Shown: piece after piece, positions 24,901 through 29,477 of the stretch | Layout: each line of letters opens with the position of its first letter | Numbering within the stretch: the first letter of the stretch is position 1 | DNA from: Microdochium bolleyi | Lineage: Eukaryota; Ascomycota; Sordariomycetes; Xylariales; Microdochiaceae | Direction: 5' to 3' | DNA length: 64,000 nt | Assembly (NCBI GenBank): GCA_001566295.1 | Contig: KQ964246.1 | Coordinates: forward strand, 1,860,001 to 1,924,000 | Position numbers and translations under genes: made by a program | The notes under the pieces: generated by a model | What the model was told of the DNA's origin: nothing | Databases searched by the model: none | What the model saw: only the letters and a program-made list of their open reading frames with translations

Positions 24901-27900
24901 GCGAGAATCGGCGACGCAGCGGCAACGCCGCCAGCAACAGCGGCTACGCCATCAAGTGATCGACGACCGCCGCGTGGGCTCTCAGATCGGTCGCGCGACG
25001 ATTCGAAGCGCAACGAGGAGCGCTTGTCACTGTGGTCCGTCGTCTCGTGCTTCTTGCTCTTTCGCAAAGCCAAAGCCGCCTGGAGCTCGTCCGCGGATGG
25101 CTTGGTCGGCTTGGGCAGACCTTTCTCTGTCCAGTCGCCGCGCTCTTCGTCCTTTTTGCTCTTCCTCGAAGCCAAAGCTGCCATAAGCTCTTGTGGGGAC
25201 GGTCTGGTGGGCTTGGGCAAACTCTTCTCGGCTGCGTCACTGCTGCTGTTGAACAGCCAGGGAAGTCCGGAAGCTGAGGAAGACGTGGCAACTGGTCCGG
25301 CAGCGGCGCTTGTGTTGCGCTGTGCTGATGTGGTCGAGAACTCACGAGCAGATCGCTCAACAGGCGGGGTGGCAGGCACGACATCAACATGCGTGGCACC
25401 TGTCTCGGGGTCTTTCGAGGACTTGACATTGACATCGGGCAGATCGTCCGTCCACGTTGACCATGAATCTGACTCCCGTTTCGCGAGGTGGCCCTTTCTC
25501 CAGGTAGGCTCGTCTTTTTTCGGGGGCAAGTCGTCCTCAATCACCGTAATCTGGTCGCGTGCTGATTCGTAGCGACCTTCCGCACGACGATCGGGGCTTC
25601 TGGCCCGTGGCTCTCTCGACGAAGACACAGCTGATACCGACTCCCATGGCCGCTCTTCCCGCTCAGCATCACGTACTGAGGAGTATTTTGAGCTTTCTTT
25701 GCTGCTCGAGGACTCCTTCGGAGGAGGCGGGCTGGCCTCGTCCTGCACGATGATCGCCTTCTCGGATCTCTTCGACTTCTTAGACTTCTTCTTCGAAGAG
25801 CTATCCTCTTTATCTTCCCTTGGAGGTGGGGAAGGGTCTCTGGCAGGGATAATCTCTGGGACAGCAGCAATAGCAGCCTCGGCGGCGGCAGCTTTCGCGG
25901 CAGCCTTGTCGCGCCTCTTCTGCTCCTTCTTGCTGAGCTTCGACGTGTGTGATGGCTCAGAAACGGCCGAAGACGCAGTGGTGGGTGACTCTACAGACCG
26001 CCGCTCATCATCAGCCGTAACATGCGCCGTCTTCTCGGTCTTGCGCTTCTCCTTCTTGGACAACTTCGAGTAGATATCCGACGAGCTGGCTGGAATGTCG
26101 TTTTCGGACTGTGGGCTGTCGGGCAGGTCGCCAAGGACGAAGCCACGGTCCCAGACTTCAGGGCTCTGGTCATCAGCCCTCGGAGGCGAGCTACGCTTGT
26201 GGAATTTGGCGTCGTCGAGGATGATGTTGGGGTCGAAGCCGCTGCCCTCGAGCCCCGCCGCGATGTTGGCGGTGAACATGGGATCCTCGTCAAAGGAGCC
26301 AGGCATGGTCCTACTCACGGGACCGGGACTAGCAGGCTTGGGTCCCACGATCGGCGGACTGCTATAGAACTCTTCGACCGGGCTTGAGGCTCTGTTCGTG
26401 ACTGTAGCTCTCCGGGACTTGTTGTTATTCGCAGACGAGGTGTCGGACGTCGAGGCGGTCGCCGCGGCAGCCGCGGCTCCCACGCCCATGGCAGCAGCGA
26501 TGGCGCCCCAGCCGCTCTTCTTGCTTGCCCGAGGTTTACTCTGCGCAGGCTCGATGACCTTAGGGCCTGACCAGGGGTCATCTTCGCGTACTGGGCTCTC
26601 CACGACGTAATGCTTCGTTGAGTTCTCGCCCCACGTGACTGTCCTTGGGGTCGCAGGCGTAGTCGTGCCTCGAGGCTCTTCCTCATCCTCAATGTCAGCA
26701 TCCCTGTGCGAGGTGTCGATCTGTCTGACAACGGGCCGGTCTGTCTTGGACGACGGGGCCCGCTCGATTTGCTTCTCCGGCATGGGCGACGGGGTAGGCG
26801 TGGGCCGCACCAGGTTGAGCAATGGCCGCTCCCTCTCCGCGGACGGGTCGCGCGATTTGAAAGGAAACCTCATATCGCTGCCCTGCATTAAATATCCTCT
26901 GACACGTGGTGCGTCGCGCGGGAGCTGGTACTTCCTGAGCTCCGCCGGGTGCTCGAGGACATTGTCAATGCGGACATCGGCGTTAGGCCCGTCATAGGGG
27001 CTCTTCTTGGGCTCCTCCTTGACTGGACTCTTGGCAGGTTCCACAATCTCGATGGGCGGCCTGGCCTCCGTCTTCTCCTTGCGATCCGGCGACTTGGCCC
27101 ATCGCCACTGGTCGACGACCGAAGGGTCCGGGGAGTTGCTCCGGGACCGGCGCTCCTCCTCTTCGGCTTTCCGGTTCCGCTCCTGCTCACGCCACTGGCG
27201 ATTGACGGCTTCCTGCACGGGGTCTACCTCGCGGTCACCACCGCCCGTGTTGCGTCGCATACGACCTGCGACAGCGTTGGCAGTGACAGCGGCGGCGACT
27301 GCTGCAGCCGTGATGGGCGCGGAGCTACCGTGTTTCGCCTCGTGGGCTTCCTGCGCGGCGCGAAGGTCGCGCTCGTAAGAGTCCTTCCGGCTGAGGCGCT
27401 CCGTAGGGAAGAGGTCCACGTTGATCGGCTTCGAGAAGTCTGGCTCCCGTACTACGGAAACGACGTTGGGCGTCAGGGGCCTGTTGGGAGTCGGATACGA
27501 GGGCGTCTGGAACGCGTCGTCGGCAACCTGGAACTGAAAGGGGTCAATAGGGCCGGACTCGGAAGGGTAGTTGGGGTCTGCTATGCGCCGGTAGCCGTCA
27601 GGTTCGGAGGGACCAACATCTCTGGAGGGGTCGTGGTAAGATTCCACCCTCTTTCCTTTTCTGTCATAGTAGTCGTCGTCCCTACGATGATCCCTGGGCA
27701 TGTCCTGGTAGGATTCCACTCTCTTCCCCTTTCTATCGTAGTAGTCGTCGTCCCTAGGCTTCTCCTGGTGACGGTCCCGAGGCTCTTTGTAGTCGCTAGC
27801 ACGATACCTGTCATCACGATACCTGTCGTCGTTCTTGTCACGGTAACGTTTCTCGCGATCATAATCTCGAGTGTCGTAGGAGTCACGCTGGTCGCGTTCT

Positions 27901-29477
27901 TCGCGTTCACGGCGCCTTCTATCCTTGTAAGCTTGGGGGTCATCGTCACGAAGCTTCCTCCTCTCCTCTTTGGAGAGATCTGCCAATTTGGGGCCAGCAG
28001 CGCGTGTGCGGTCTTCGTCTCGGCGGTCCTCGCGCTTGAAGTCCTCGTCACGGCGGCTATCGCGTCTGGGGTCGTCCTCACGGCGATCATTACGTCGGCG
28101 GTCCTCCTCGCGAGGTCCGTCGCTCTCCTTGTGGTCCTTCTTGTCCGATGACATAGCCTTGCCCACCGCGGCACCCGCCAAAGCCGTGGCAACAGCACCA
28201 GCCAGGATCTTGCCAGACGAGGTACGCTTGACATAAGGGTCATTGTCCTCGTCGACGGCCTCAAAGACCCTGGTCGACACTGGTACTATCGGCTTGGGCT
28301 GTTGCAGCGGGACTGGCGCAGGCCGAGAATGCCGTGGGGGCATATCAGTGTTCATCGCGGACACGACAGACCCGCGGCCGGCGTCGAACCGGGCAGGGTC
28401 TGAAGTTGGCACAGGGTAGACGTGTTGCATGGGCCTCTGTTCGAATGAGGTGCCTGGAACGGGAGGGATCTCGTTGCTCGGTGTGTGCTGTACTGAGTCG
28501 AACCCGCACGGACTCTGCACGAAGCCGCGCAGAGAGTTCACGGGACCGAACAGTTGAGGGTCAACGAACGATGATTTGCGGTTCAGCGGTCGCTGGAAGT
28601 CCGCTTCCATATGATGCCGACCGCCTGGGAGCGGGCCGGCCTGAGGCCCACTAGAGGAACCCGGCAAGTTGACCGCAGAGCCATAAACGAGGCCAGAATC
28701 ACTAGATCCGCTCGTAGACTCGTCATCGGAAGCCGACTCCCACTCAGAGTCGTCGGGCGAAGATTCACGGTGCGGTTTCGAACTGCCAAGTCCTCTGTCC
28801 CTCTGGTCCAACTTGCCACTGCTCTGGCGCTGCATCTGGCTGATCGCGGCCATGGCGCCGAGGACGGCCCCAGGGCGTTTCCTGCCCGAGCTCTTGAGGT
28901 CCTGAACATTCTGATGCTTGGCGATCGCGGCAAACTTCTTGCCGAGCGCGATGATTTCCTCGTCCGTCTGCTGCCGCGGAGGCGGCGCAGGCCGACCGTG
29001 CTCATCGCCATCACGCCGAGGTTTGCGGCCCGAGGGTGGACTGAACTCGCGGCTGCTCCGGCGCCTGTTTATGTAGCCCCTTCCGTAGGCGAGGTCGGAG
29101 CTTACGGACGAGCTCGAGGAGTTGCCGAAGCGGAGGAAATTGCGCTTCTTCTTGGCGCGGACGCGCTTCTTGTGAGCCCGGGGCGAGAAGAACTGGGCGA
29201 ATCCCGTCTTGCTGCGCAGCGATATGTTGAGCAGCGAGGACGAAGTTGAGGACGAGGACGAGCTTGCCGAGTTGGCTCTGTATCTGTTGTCGGGTGGAGG
29301 CGGCGCGCGCGATGGGCCGGCCTGGCTGTGTGGCGTGTCATAGTATGGAATCGAGACTGGAATGTGCTGGTCTTGCTGGACCGGAGTCTGGGGTTGCTGG
29401 TTGGTGTCTCGTCGTTCTCTGCGCCAGCGGCGCGAGTTCTCGAGGCTCCGCCGGCGAGGCGGATCTCTGTTCATCAT
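3957..29477 (-). CDS. Giant repeat-rich protein, probable leashin (LAH) Woronin-body/septal tether ('involucrin repeat protein')
   Basis: A single intronless frame encodes 8,506 residues. Residues 1-250 are basic and Ser/Arg/Pro-rich and contain a short helical segment beginning TDEEIIALGKKFAAIAKHQN. Residues to about 2,500 are Ser/Lys/Arg/Asp-rich with RS-type tandem repeats. At about 2,590-2,815 come acidic involucrin-like repeats, then lysine patches (about 2,850-5,180) and nine GKLK modules (about 3,500-6,470). A long coiled coil starts at about 8,030 and is followed by a compact, hydrophobic region (about 8,185-8,380) and a short tail. Giant disordered proteins with conserved ends and a variable repetitive middle are known as leashin, which tethers Woronin bodies and marks septal pores. 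In Neurospora the locus is split into two genes; here it is one. The family call rests on architecture and recall, not on a search. The start is the tandem ATG pair at 29477 and 29474; cDNA could move it. Confidence 0.65.
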   Translation of the reverse strand: MMNRDPPRRRSLENSRRWRRERRDTNQQPQTPVQQDQHIPVSIPYYDTPHSQAGPSRAPPPPDNRYRANSASSSSSSTSSSLLNISLRSKTGFAQFFSPRAHKKRVRAKKKRNFLRFGNSSSSSVSSDLAYGRGYINRRRSSREFSPPSGRKPRRDGDEHGRPAPPPRQQTDEEIIALGKKFAAIAKHQNVQDLKSSGRKRPGAVLGAMAAISQMQRQSSGKLDQRDRGLGSSKPHRESSPDDSEWESASDDESTSGSSDSGLVYGSAVNLPGSSSGPQAGPLPGGRHHMEADFQRPLNRKSSFVDPQLFGPVNSLRGFVQSPCGFDSVQHTPSNEIPPVPGTSFEQRPMQHVYPVPTSDPARFDAGRGSVVSAMNTDMPPRHSRPAPVPLQQPKPIVPVSTRVFEAVDEDNDPYVKRTSSGKILAGAVATALAGAAVGKAMSSDKKDHKESDGPREEDRRRNDRREDDPRRDSRRDEDFKREDRRDEDRTRAAGPKLADLSKEERRKLRDDDPQAYKDRRRREREERDQRDSYDTRDYDREKRYRDKNDDRYRDDRYRASDYKEPRDRHQEKPRDDDYYDRKGKRVESYQDMPRDHRRDDDYYDRKGKRVESYHDPSRDVGPSEPDGYRRIADPNYPSESGPIDPFQFQVADDAFQTPSYPTPNRPLTPNVVSVVREPDFSKPINVDLFPTERLSRKDSYERDLRAAQEAHEAKHGSSAPITAAAVAAAVTANAVAGRMRRNTGGGDREVDPVQEAVNRQWREQERNRKAEEEERRSRSNSPDPSVVDQWRWAKSPDRKEKTEARPPIEIVEPAKSPVKEEPKKSPYDGPNADVRIDNVLEHPAELRKYQLPRDAPRVRGYLMQGSDMRFPFKSRDPSAERERPLLNLVRPTPTPSPMPEKQIERAPSSKTDRPVVRQIDTSHRDADIEDEEEPRGTTTPATPRTVTWGENSTKHYVVESPVREDDPWSGPKVIEPAQSKPRASKKSGWGAIAAAMGVGAAAAAATASTSDTSSANNNKSRRATVTNRASSPVEEFYSSPPIVGPKPASPGPVSRTMPGSFDEDPMFTANIAAGLEGSGFDPNIILDDAKFHKRSSPPRADDQSPEVWDRGFVLGDLPDSPQSENDIPASSSDIYSKLSKKEKRKTEKTAHVTADDERRSVESPTTASSAVSEPSHTSKLSKKEQKRRDKAAAKAAAAEAAIAAVPEIIPARDPSPPPREDKEDSSSKKKSKKSKRSEKAIIVQDEASPPPPKESSSSKESSKYSSVRDAEREERPWESVSAVSSSREPRARSPDRRAEGRYESARDQITVIEDDLPPKKDEPTWRKGHLAKRESDSWSTWTDDLPDVNVKSSKDPETGATHVDVVPATPPVERSAREFSTTSAQRNTSAAAGPVATSSSASGLPWLFNSSSDAAEKSLPKPTRPSPQELMAALASRKSKKDEERGDWTEKGLPKPTKPSADELQAALALRKSKKHETTDHSDKRSSLRFESSRDRSESPRGGRRSLDGVAAVAGGVAAASPILALLASQAGREKADSKSDERTIDDTYEPSTRGDKKSDHRRSKSDDLSFVPLTEEPITIESEEKERHPRDRERGRDRDAVDDDMRSDIAPPSTVASFYTVADSFPSVAAHSNLTRETTVATEPEEDWDAAKKKSKKKKSSKRDSGAYESPSREGSSADTVSSPKGEAASYFSELKQSERDRERGRYDDDDAASVSSKKSRRKSSRHDSDKYEDSPSRSESRKKSSRHDSDKYEESSSRGEPRRKSSRHESDKHEDSPSRSERKRSSRHESDKHEDSPSRSRDDAASVVSSSSRKSKRHSEIYDDEPSHRSRSAAGSEASVSSRRSKRDVYPDSPARSVTFSEIDAGEGEKRSKKEKRRSYPGLGDEDRKALDETIEWGRDPIKSVEDDVSSVISYERTRTNGSKSSRRRDEDNDDTKSVASAPGGERRELKSSKSDKDLKEKRNSGGGFGLFDRFRSSMGLADEKERSKGKSTEDEKKSFLDNAGTLGAGVGLTGSAFAFASRFRQNASNNNTVSSKEQEAPLPSVSTEKEPSPEPLEETFTEPLRESSLELFKELSPETPKDPSAEPLPLEELVDPEIVEREIRPAIDPQYGDLLPLPPSTPGSPVAELEELPALPDSRPQTPEHEWQLRRDVFKHARKRSANDTPLKLLKSPSQSAVPLQFRLGSRQGPLSPSFLRASPVASPVVAIPEAPSSATKTRTTRPTSWEATKEFKPLYLLEKASRDNKHESVPEPSDLPELPPSEPSEPSSRASPNLSEAADEDDPSHYAHIPSLSLDTAFENEPEVLGSEEATPKADFPSRTLDDALREQAALDEALREHADAPSDSDVFESAAASPEGPSPAAYDDSDWSPPRPDAVDPVTKDRSSYLLYSSPSAQKDTAASTPRERSPTLRAAERTAISGPGDDASDDNKEEQKDHTAVALAGIAAVAAGSAAAYAAAHVDDDQGDESAADEFYDADNSPDFSDAWDDALSPSAAEFGMGEAARRDLPSLDTAVLLGADETECSEPQDLALTPTRQTVSSFVASAAERTSELPMSYNVHEAASHLVKDDQNIALDAEERARSLYQAENIALPEASAGEEENLLEVLEAQDAGPVSPEISAEMIGLPGLSLEEEDFLAAEDAEDVPRTAPEIQAETIGLPELSNEEVEFLVAEDVSDVHHTASEILAETIALPDLTLDEGEFLMAEEPQDVPETVSEIQTETIASPKISPEEADLLVAETIALPDSTSEEEDFFLPAEAQFVPQTIPDIQPDVFDLPEISPEEADFLVAETIALPSATPEEEQLLAVSDVRDLARAAPEVQTEASPRSPELGPVVEAPQEKLSKKAKKKKKKQEQAVAEAEAVQETQHSAAHDEPKDEMPAPIDVAPPVVPEPAVEEPARSAEEMQASEQLEVTTEDISTQSSTAQPDLAADPASKSLVSEIEHIAAPVGALVVSTIGEPEPAAAAAEPSATPVKLSKKELKRRKKAEEAAAAAKAREEQIVEPAAEPSADQLAQLSVQLSEQQASEPIINSVVPAEGTETAQDSTTLVEAKTAAELESVTVVDDVSTSQPVEEEHAAVAPSARIDSVLDIASEPSGPDASQEAPALTQPSQLIVNEQEVAPVKLSKKEMKRRKKLEEQAAAERLKDVPSTEMSASNDSAANDPSSTTDVPGGHAQDYIEESLRDITEKGPEAALGPDFGAEPGQESQQIAPIVPEIVIHSPLVAERHVLDTSANKMQEEAQLPDLAKEQAEQSSQQPELYQGVTEPLVEPEQPEAVPEENATTSKKDKKKKKKAKKVALPEENQPAQQPTSVLENVDKEDATTATDIPIEQAEALVVTEPHVPEPSPLDEVDLNAWGFDSNPAQPSVPDAGAAERPTSDAAITFPTEPVEEPLEAPVEAPSEATASPLKDEVATLETVSAEVADAPPIMLEDAVVPAVAASVAALAATSHVKPEHVPETEVIDSSSAQALPPSEITLPSEVKIPQQPATPVDTRSPEAIADDEEFASLSAKKEKKGKLKSKDRKRLEELTAKIERRAAEAEEAAQARKAVEQNQHESAQPIEAVGTPRAPTAEDVPLPTSPIVEELSTAFDIEQPRMASESVETSKHDHGEGTPSAEQVEVPSASLAKELPLPTSPLAEDSSPAFQDEAVQQVLSDPITSGATPAEPSPDVAVDEKSATVTDGEQAQVLEEPQKRTVDMLQDAPLVSTMPEPQHDGTAEVVEPTEVQPAAEKEVEDPQQTSVVETEAPSEKKSKKKKKKRTGATEPEADTSLPTVIPDEVQDAVTQPAETELPDNARGLAAEDLILTEPEAPPIVEPANLTAAPTTKEQAAEAIQDSQPQETHVDESTPTQPGQTPYTAVKVPVTEEPIEIESLTKVTQPTSEVLADLTQAIEPTIVAQLRKAEESVTTDVTTAPEASTITADANVQEAEDANAEAEESGKKSKKDKKKKKKRASVQLEDPATEKPSASTFAPMVAESVLVAGQSEAPFLAEPEASTTEDSTLLIASTSQTEPPTLEQSADIAATDNANTTVTDARAIDAANTTIPEAPTPEQVTTSALPEDESRVTKSKKSKKKEAADAEAAARADVIATDTTQPVQESGDATPAPSAIDAGTLGDAARSAPELPEGELALGEVDNVKTDALDPASDIPTEASSEDNQKRHGITFDNVPEEFVVDSTVPANPGLDQPQGVTFDETLDNSPESAESQNTEIVIEKSATGKTDSELGMSGQEVAPAKDSASVAVSVVPTSTLEQSDAAGPADAHRDRGEEPKLIHDVERPFTATEVSQKSEATARLAVSDPPSAIEVEPAVSKKKSKKDKKKKKQSISETPDLGTLQAEGAAEVATDEAKSVPANADHQADEAGTATPMDIREISRDAANVDTDPSSIPIPRDDETDYQIEMTAPDKAVVEAKEVIEHANIPEPSKEVSENSLVNRSVEPLAAEAVGIEDSPSEPAAANPLDTVAQQTQENEADSEVPPVEEAVAGSSKKSKKKKKSASQDIGMGAIEASSAPDAELQVPDVAETKTEAPTVTLSTEVDKNTDLEDPAADDNIASTTISQAEVPIVAFSNDLTGSEAADLRPSADDPSKPRAVEPGQAAAEPVSETLRQSEAEHSEALPHTVPDVPTQPDAPEVVEASSSKKDKKKKKKRDSQAIPLEDVLPPTGEPLLADEQSMTIADKPATEPSALPVALVASPGPDTSKDEALQATVDLAEPVPSQVPTDEHASEVREVEPEAEGNQPLAPTIGTAGLDTAEEFLPQAEVVSPALISAPIEVAEPTDTIAKKSKKNKKEKRDSQSAAAESMLETAAEPTLSEPSALVPEPSAEPSKASLDQTTAEPAREFVDQPNMEKPTDVLKGAEPSEKNPPQLETLGEELPVEPVSVRLDSPETSDTLRDEPAIDPALAAEIKAEESELAALQAKKDKNGKLKGTSKKRYAELTKRAQDRAEARTSALVVASAPVDIAANQAVGPDSLSKSTEAERNPAEESVPRAEDNAGFSAQSEALIRDSHKEAIEEPAVIVAEEKAEVPISDVQEPVAVPNAVPETSLSKVDIEEKAGQDLTQAPSLGKPTEDEQLVNIPEHLPSNPQESLPLSSDPTRELQHEHSTLPTDQTPLSNELPGFPALQGPHGTTTLEPTPEPTLEPVLSAKTKSPVEATPPAEPAADQEEEPSSSKKSKKKKKKQSQDIPLPEPIIESTATTKTETASQDIANDQGLLIADSTSDTPATTLEDVDETTAGQENTVFDTQTSVEQPRESAAAVKEVAPVAEPTEHDAAVLAEHEELAALVAKKEEKGKLKRKDRERFDLLTESAKRRDEENTPPRDSEQSLGEEQNPLNGGLLAAPEPENLPPDLPTKALDPVPPVETKPSEPSILETATEELRQESTEDPEVIPTTTESTPIPPKEGEETTAPTTVPVERYEQLSDLDPQIAAEEEALADLVAKKQTKGKLKGKDKKRFEELTENAERRASGAAARDGLELIPIPVATDAATDATGSRDLSEIETDAPELKDLEKPAVSTDVLEDKFQVPGVEQPLPLVPEEPQEPHHSRAIAEKETLAGEDSHEDASQPEIKPMTEDEVAELERLSVKESKGKLKSKGKKRLAELLLMGEARRQLQTSLEEQAAQQPAAAEPAQVLETVSEDTAAPPLATAVEEQQASTEMLDLTPSAVVTQEELHSTVDIEKQQQVSEIPAIDSTTLTEALSDETTLPQLDSATGSRDLVPITVNTENNNVTKSHPLSEIPQVATGVPPTPLAEKELQTIPQATTPGLVPVITPEEQGPESEPWMPAKVSGAAQELELLDSTQTAEVPTAPEDAELEALEAKLVSKGKLKKKDKNRLTELKHMRELRLSLDQSSIREDAPIPGPEEPTEIPTNTIEEQSLRGPEPSADVERRHTMTTETPSEMVNLVEVPVSGPGSRTSLATELQKEQPSLEREPSIDAQRRQSPLDEPSQMQTDLVEVYLPEPEQTIPTLVESQEDKPLAQPEASEHSLQPAPVQDETSISNADLTAAADQAELEALKTKLASRGKLKSKDRKRLEELTGNAERRTAELAPPGPAELAEPVPEAVSQPEESLRSEEPQWTSHTQQVAGVPAADAHVLVSEVSLAQPEDTAQDAQQENPAAHQTSEAPAVAEQIEELVQHVVASDPSDDLQPSGEVGPAAELLEKPATKEETMPSTLVAEDQLLIADAKSVAVAETEELAELNAKKSRKGKLKGKDKKRFEELQTRADKRTANTPLARDADLAANDHLQQPYEDGLESQPRVDESAVDIAETPQSIPREETIEAFEGADANTETKHQESELVPEAQGRQAVPTSVPETSREPTINVEKIFHPPGTAHQPTFEPAHEYSEIPSREIAANIDEDSKRATSRVATAIGALAAASALPMLRDEPARTKETASSTQDRDDAVTTTRDLLETPTDREAVRDAHDPDVLADREEFAALRAKKDLKGKLKGKDKRRYEELQAKASQRASADTDAEATQPPQIVDEPVSEPVAWPVDARRHEAPQDNAIRDARSATDKITTERQKHEEPILANVSPEPKTATPEPAFFPEAGNQVTQEALHLPVAGAAELAKPVEKSTVAATSLPTQEEQSAAPTSQKQDKNKKETDSRVAFEETNTVTDNPFAKDTVNDATTTKSVHLDTEQTAADVRQPSPPLDAEDPFTENAQTAAESERKNEPHFALPSLSSLDDQLATLSSSGSADASIALTGANVVDAPGPDPITEDRRLDSRGLSSARDHETKATHPEDTLQPLEKFPSSSSAQQGQRQLERGSDAPNEAKDTIPRSVDRTITRDDPARDMQPQSKDVKMEQSDNGTKVGKDKVLSAEPPTVAAQSQSWDWTSFESDENVKSPAHKDNPSSAESPSARSNTPAEQAHNFPKGCEPPLAEGMTSKREPIATSSDTVEGFTPEAVPVAKESKKGKEKNKKAAAKADEEQASKLPLASIDVVVGAPLPASISHADLPTSTIRSSEKSLSSDTGKLLPAGKQVLDKTAVADPLLTPAIQERSVKTPPIPDAIDIESPKDNKPEQKHEAAAKQASETEVAPKSASTWRSMSSFLTSMVRPAQQVQKEVVASPPAKVIETTRAQALVADLPAPQVEEYPESPKETVPVGPIKAIFTSAPEEKLDDLASARSTKKSLKELAPEKSVEESKPRSPVTELHPDPTASESKTVSQHNVASPRPVPRSAAIVDLEPSTPTSHIEHERPEEEPSRAQKKKRTTTLLFDDGDNTLSGRLLKGAPGDMAQSLAGEEKHGGLLPLSRHLDERRAAPDTPMTEGNAMFVPEPFSKEPRADLAGRSLPAITPARELAAAYFDTRTVRNQPAAAEPSVGPIKEPADSEPTTPAKDFAVSYLESKSLHKDKSPRRPATSKSGETDKWTEESKSRPSREVAADFLDSRFGASKREKAKNEEVESASDLVAAAAGVGVLGVTAMAAASSGAGSPKKTKEKRERPVPVQNNKEDMTISAGVHKHANDLKLSQYVDNRGPSARTMSVGDDVMEVGNPHGSASKEVTPQPLGEVLPREDREMELDEEEVESPIRGRAPTPNTRRVRRSARAEREVARAQRNSGIWDSLDTNEDAEDQSSSDMSPKRSTTTTTTATTSRAPPPPLARSRSIKEFGRSSTPTLPSVEEEEMHQEPARARKPQQHLHELNRDSGFATNSPHPSRRSADLDSEAQRDSGVHMRESGETHASYRKREGLSEYDEFGARLSWASSPEEKRKTVQTPQPDDNHPRKKSVVGEGTPILSTPTRERERPREKTADHGPSSASTEQRETEVYSTDPTKRRSLRTSPSKEGKYGELGRMSSPAASPRSPRILEPHEQRSISDSHGFRRSSPRLENTPPAMRRTASNSSLSRLRTPEPPTVRADSPSSHSIRSLRSATGGASTPPLRRVDKRASGDLRSLGQRAATTSHSTASHSTSHDVNKGPLPHSPAEADKAGGSSSAQTATSTIAGAAAAGLAAAALTTAASSAAAANKSSTTPVANEGRVRSSRDRERDRDMADVYDGLGEGRIGSPRSPTRPHSMRRRQSIQVLELESRVDALLAENQQLQHKTYQAEQVSARSAATKAERDAEIELLRASLESLQREVTRLSQVNDGLQSANSLLAMQHTEKYGHLESQHANVARELEQHRGVKDNLATELEQKDAEIAHLRKQLEATKEEVREMQRQILAAKPPDAEFLRLRDEDHFDQRCQQLCSHVQQWVLRFSKFSDMRACRLTGEINDEKIIDKLDNTILDGTDVDDYLSDRVRRRDVFMSMTMNMVWEFIFTRYLFGMDREQRQKLKSVEKLLQEVGPPQAVRQWRAVTLTLLSKRPAFGDQRNQDTEAVVQAILQTLSMILPPPSHLENQIQSQLRRVLRDAVDLSIEMRTQRAEYMMLPPLQPEYDANGDLAETVKFNASLMSDRSGGSTSNEELESQGAVVRFVLFPLVVKKGDDFGVGDDEIVVCPAQVLVSRPRGSSALRGLTPSVMGSDIGGASLLRGGTPSVYGRSTLSVNMTDAPTSDI
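10058..14740 (-). repeat. Eight copies of a charged 35-40 residue 'GKLK' module within the giant gene
   Basis: Approximate copies are at 14622-14740, 13527-13634, 13068-13177, 12626-12745, 11922-12030, 11327-11432, 10777-10885 and 10058-10168. Each reads roughly E-E-x-A-x-L-x-A-K-K-x-x-K-G-K-L-K, then K-D-K-R-x-E-E-L, then a short helix ending in R. The copies share the plan but differ at many positions, so they are old protein-level repeats. Separations are about 420-1,100 nt, filled with acidic Pro/Glu/Thr-rich linker. A ninth copy sits apart at 18835-18965. Confidence 0.85.
13905..20945 (-). repeat. About twelve lysine-run patches within the giant gene
   Basis: Patches of the type SKK-x-KKKKK occur near 20925, 20520, 20070, 19590, 18200, 17620, 17250, 16510, 15980, 15530, 15100 and 13930. 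Two early ones read KLSKKELKRRKK and KLSKKEMKRRKK. Several are followed by a short motif like SQDIPLE. They are embedded in strongly acidic Ala/Pro/Glu-rich sequence and are most often about 370-740 nt apart, with two gaps above 1.1 kb. Confidence 0.85.
18835..18965 (-). repeat. Outlying ninth GKLK module of the giant gene
   Basis: The encoded segment has the same order of features as the clustered copies: acidic lead (DDEEFASLSAKK), KGKLK core, KDRKRLEEL and a basic helix. It lies more than 4 kb upstream in coding direction, in the middle of the lysine-patch region, so the two repeat families interdigitate. Confidence 0.8.
21030..21700 (-). repeat. Tandem acidic involucrin-like repeats within the giant gene
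   Basis: Six to seven imperfect units of about 30-40 residues share the core AETIALP followed by a Glu/Asp-rich stretch ending in EFLxAE or a variant. These give the 'involucrin repeat' name used for fungal homologues. Unit lengths vary and the nucleotide sequences are well diverged. Confidence 0.8.
24080..24310 (-). repeat. Four tandem RS-type repeats, 60-63 nt period
   Basis: The encoded unit resembles KSSRHDSDKYEDSPSRS and occurs four times. Copies beginning near 24081 and 24141 are almost identical at DNA level with an exact 60-nt period; the other two are more diverged. It lies in the Ser/Arg-rich N-terminal third of the giant protein. Confidence 0.85.
25052..25230 (-). repeat. Two-copy internal repeat of about 102 nt
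   Basis: Both copies encode a unit of the form LPKPT(R/K)PS, then a short Ala/Leu helix, then RKSKK. They are protein-level similar with moderate DNA identity. Confidence 0.75.
27635..27758 (-). repeat. Two-copy tandem duplication, 72-nt period
   Basis: Near-identical DNA segments at about 27635-27686 and 27707-27758 each encode DDYYDRKGKRVESY. The high identity suggests a recent in-frame duplication. Confidence 0.85.
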
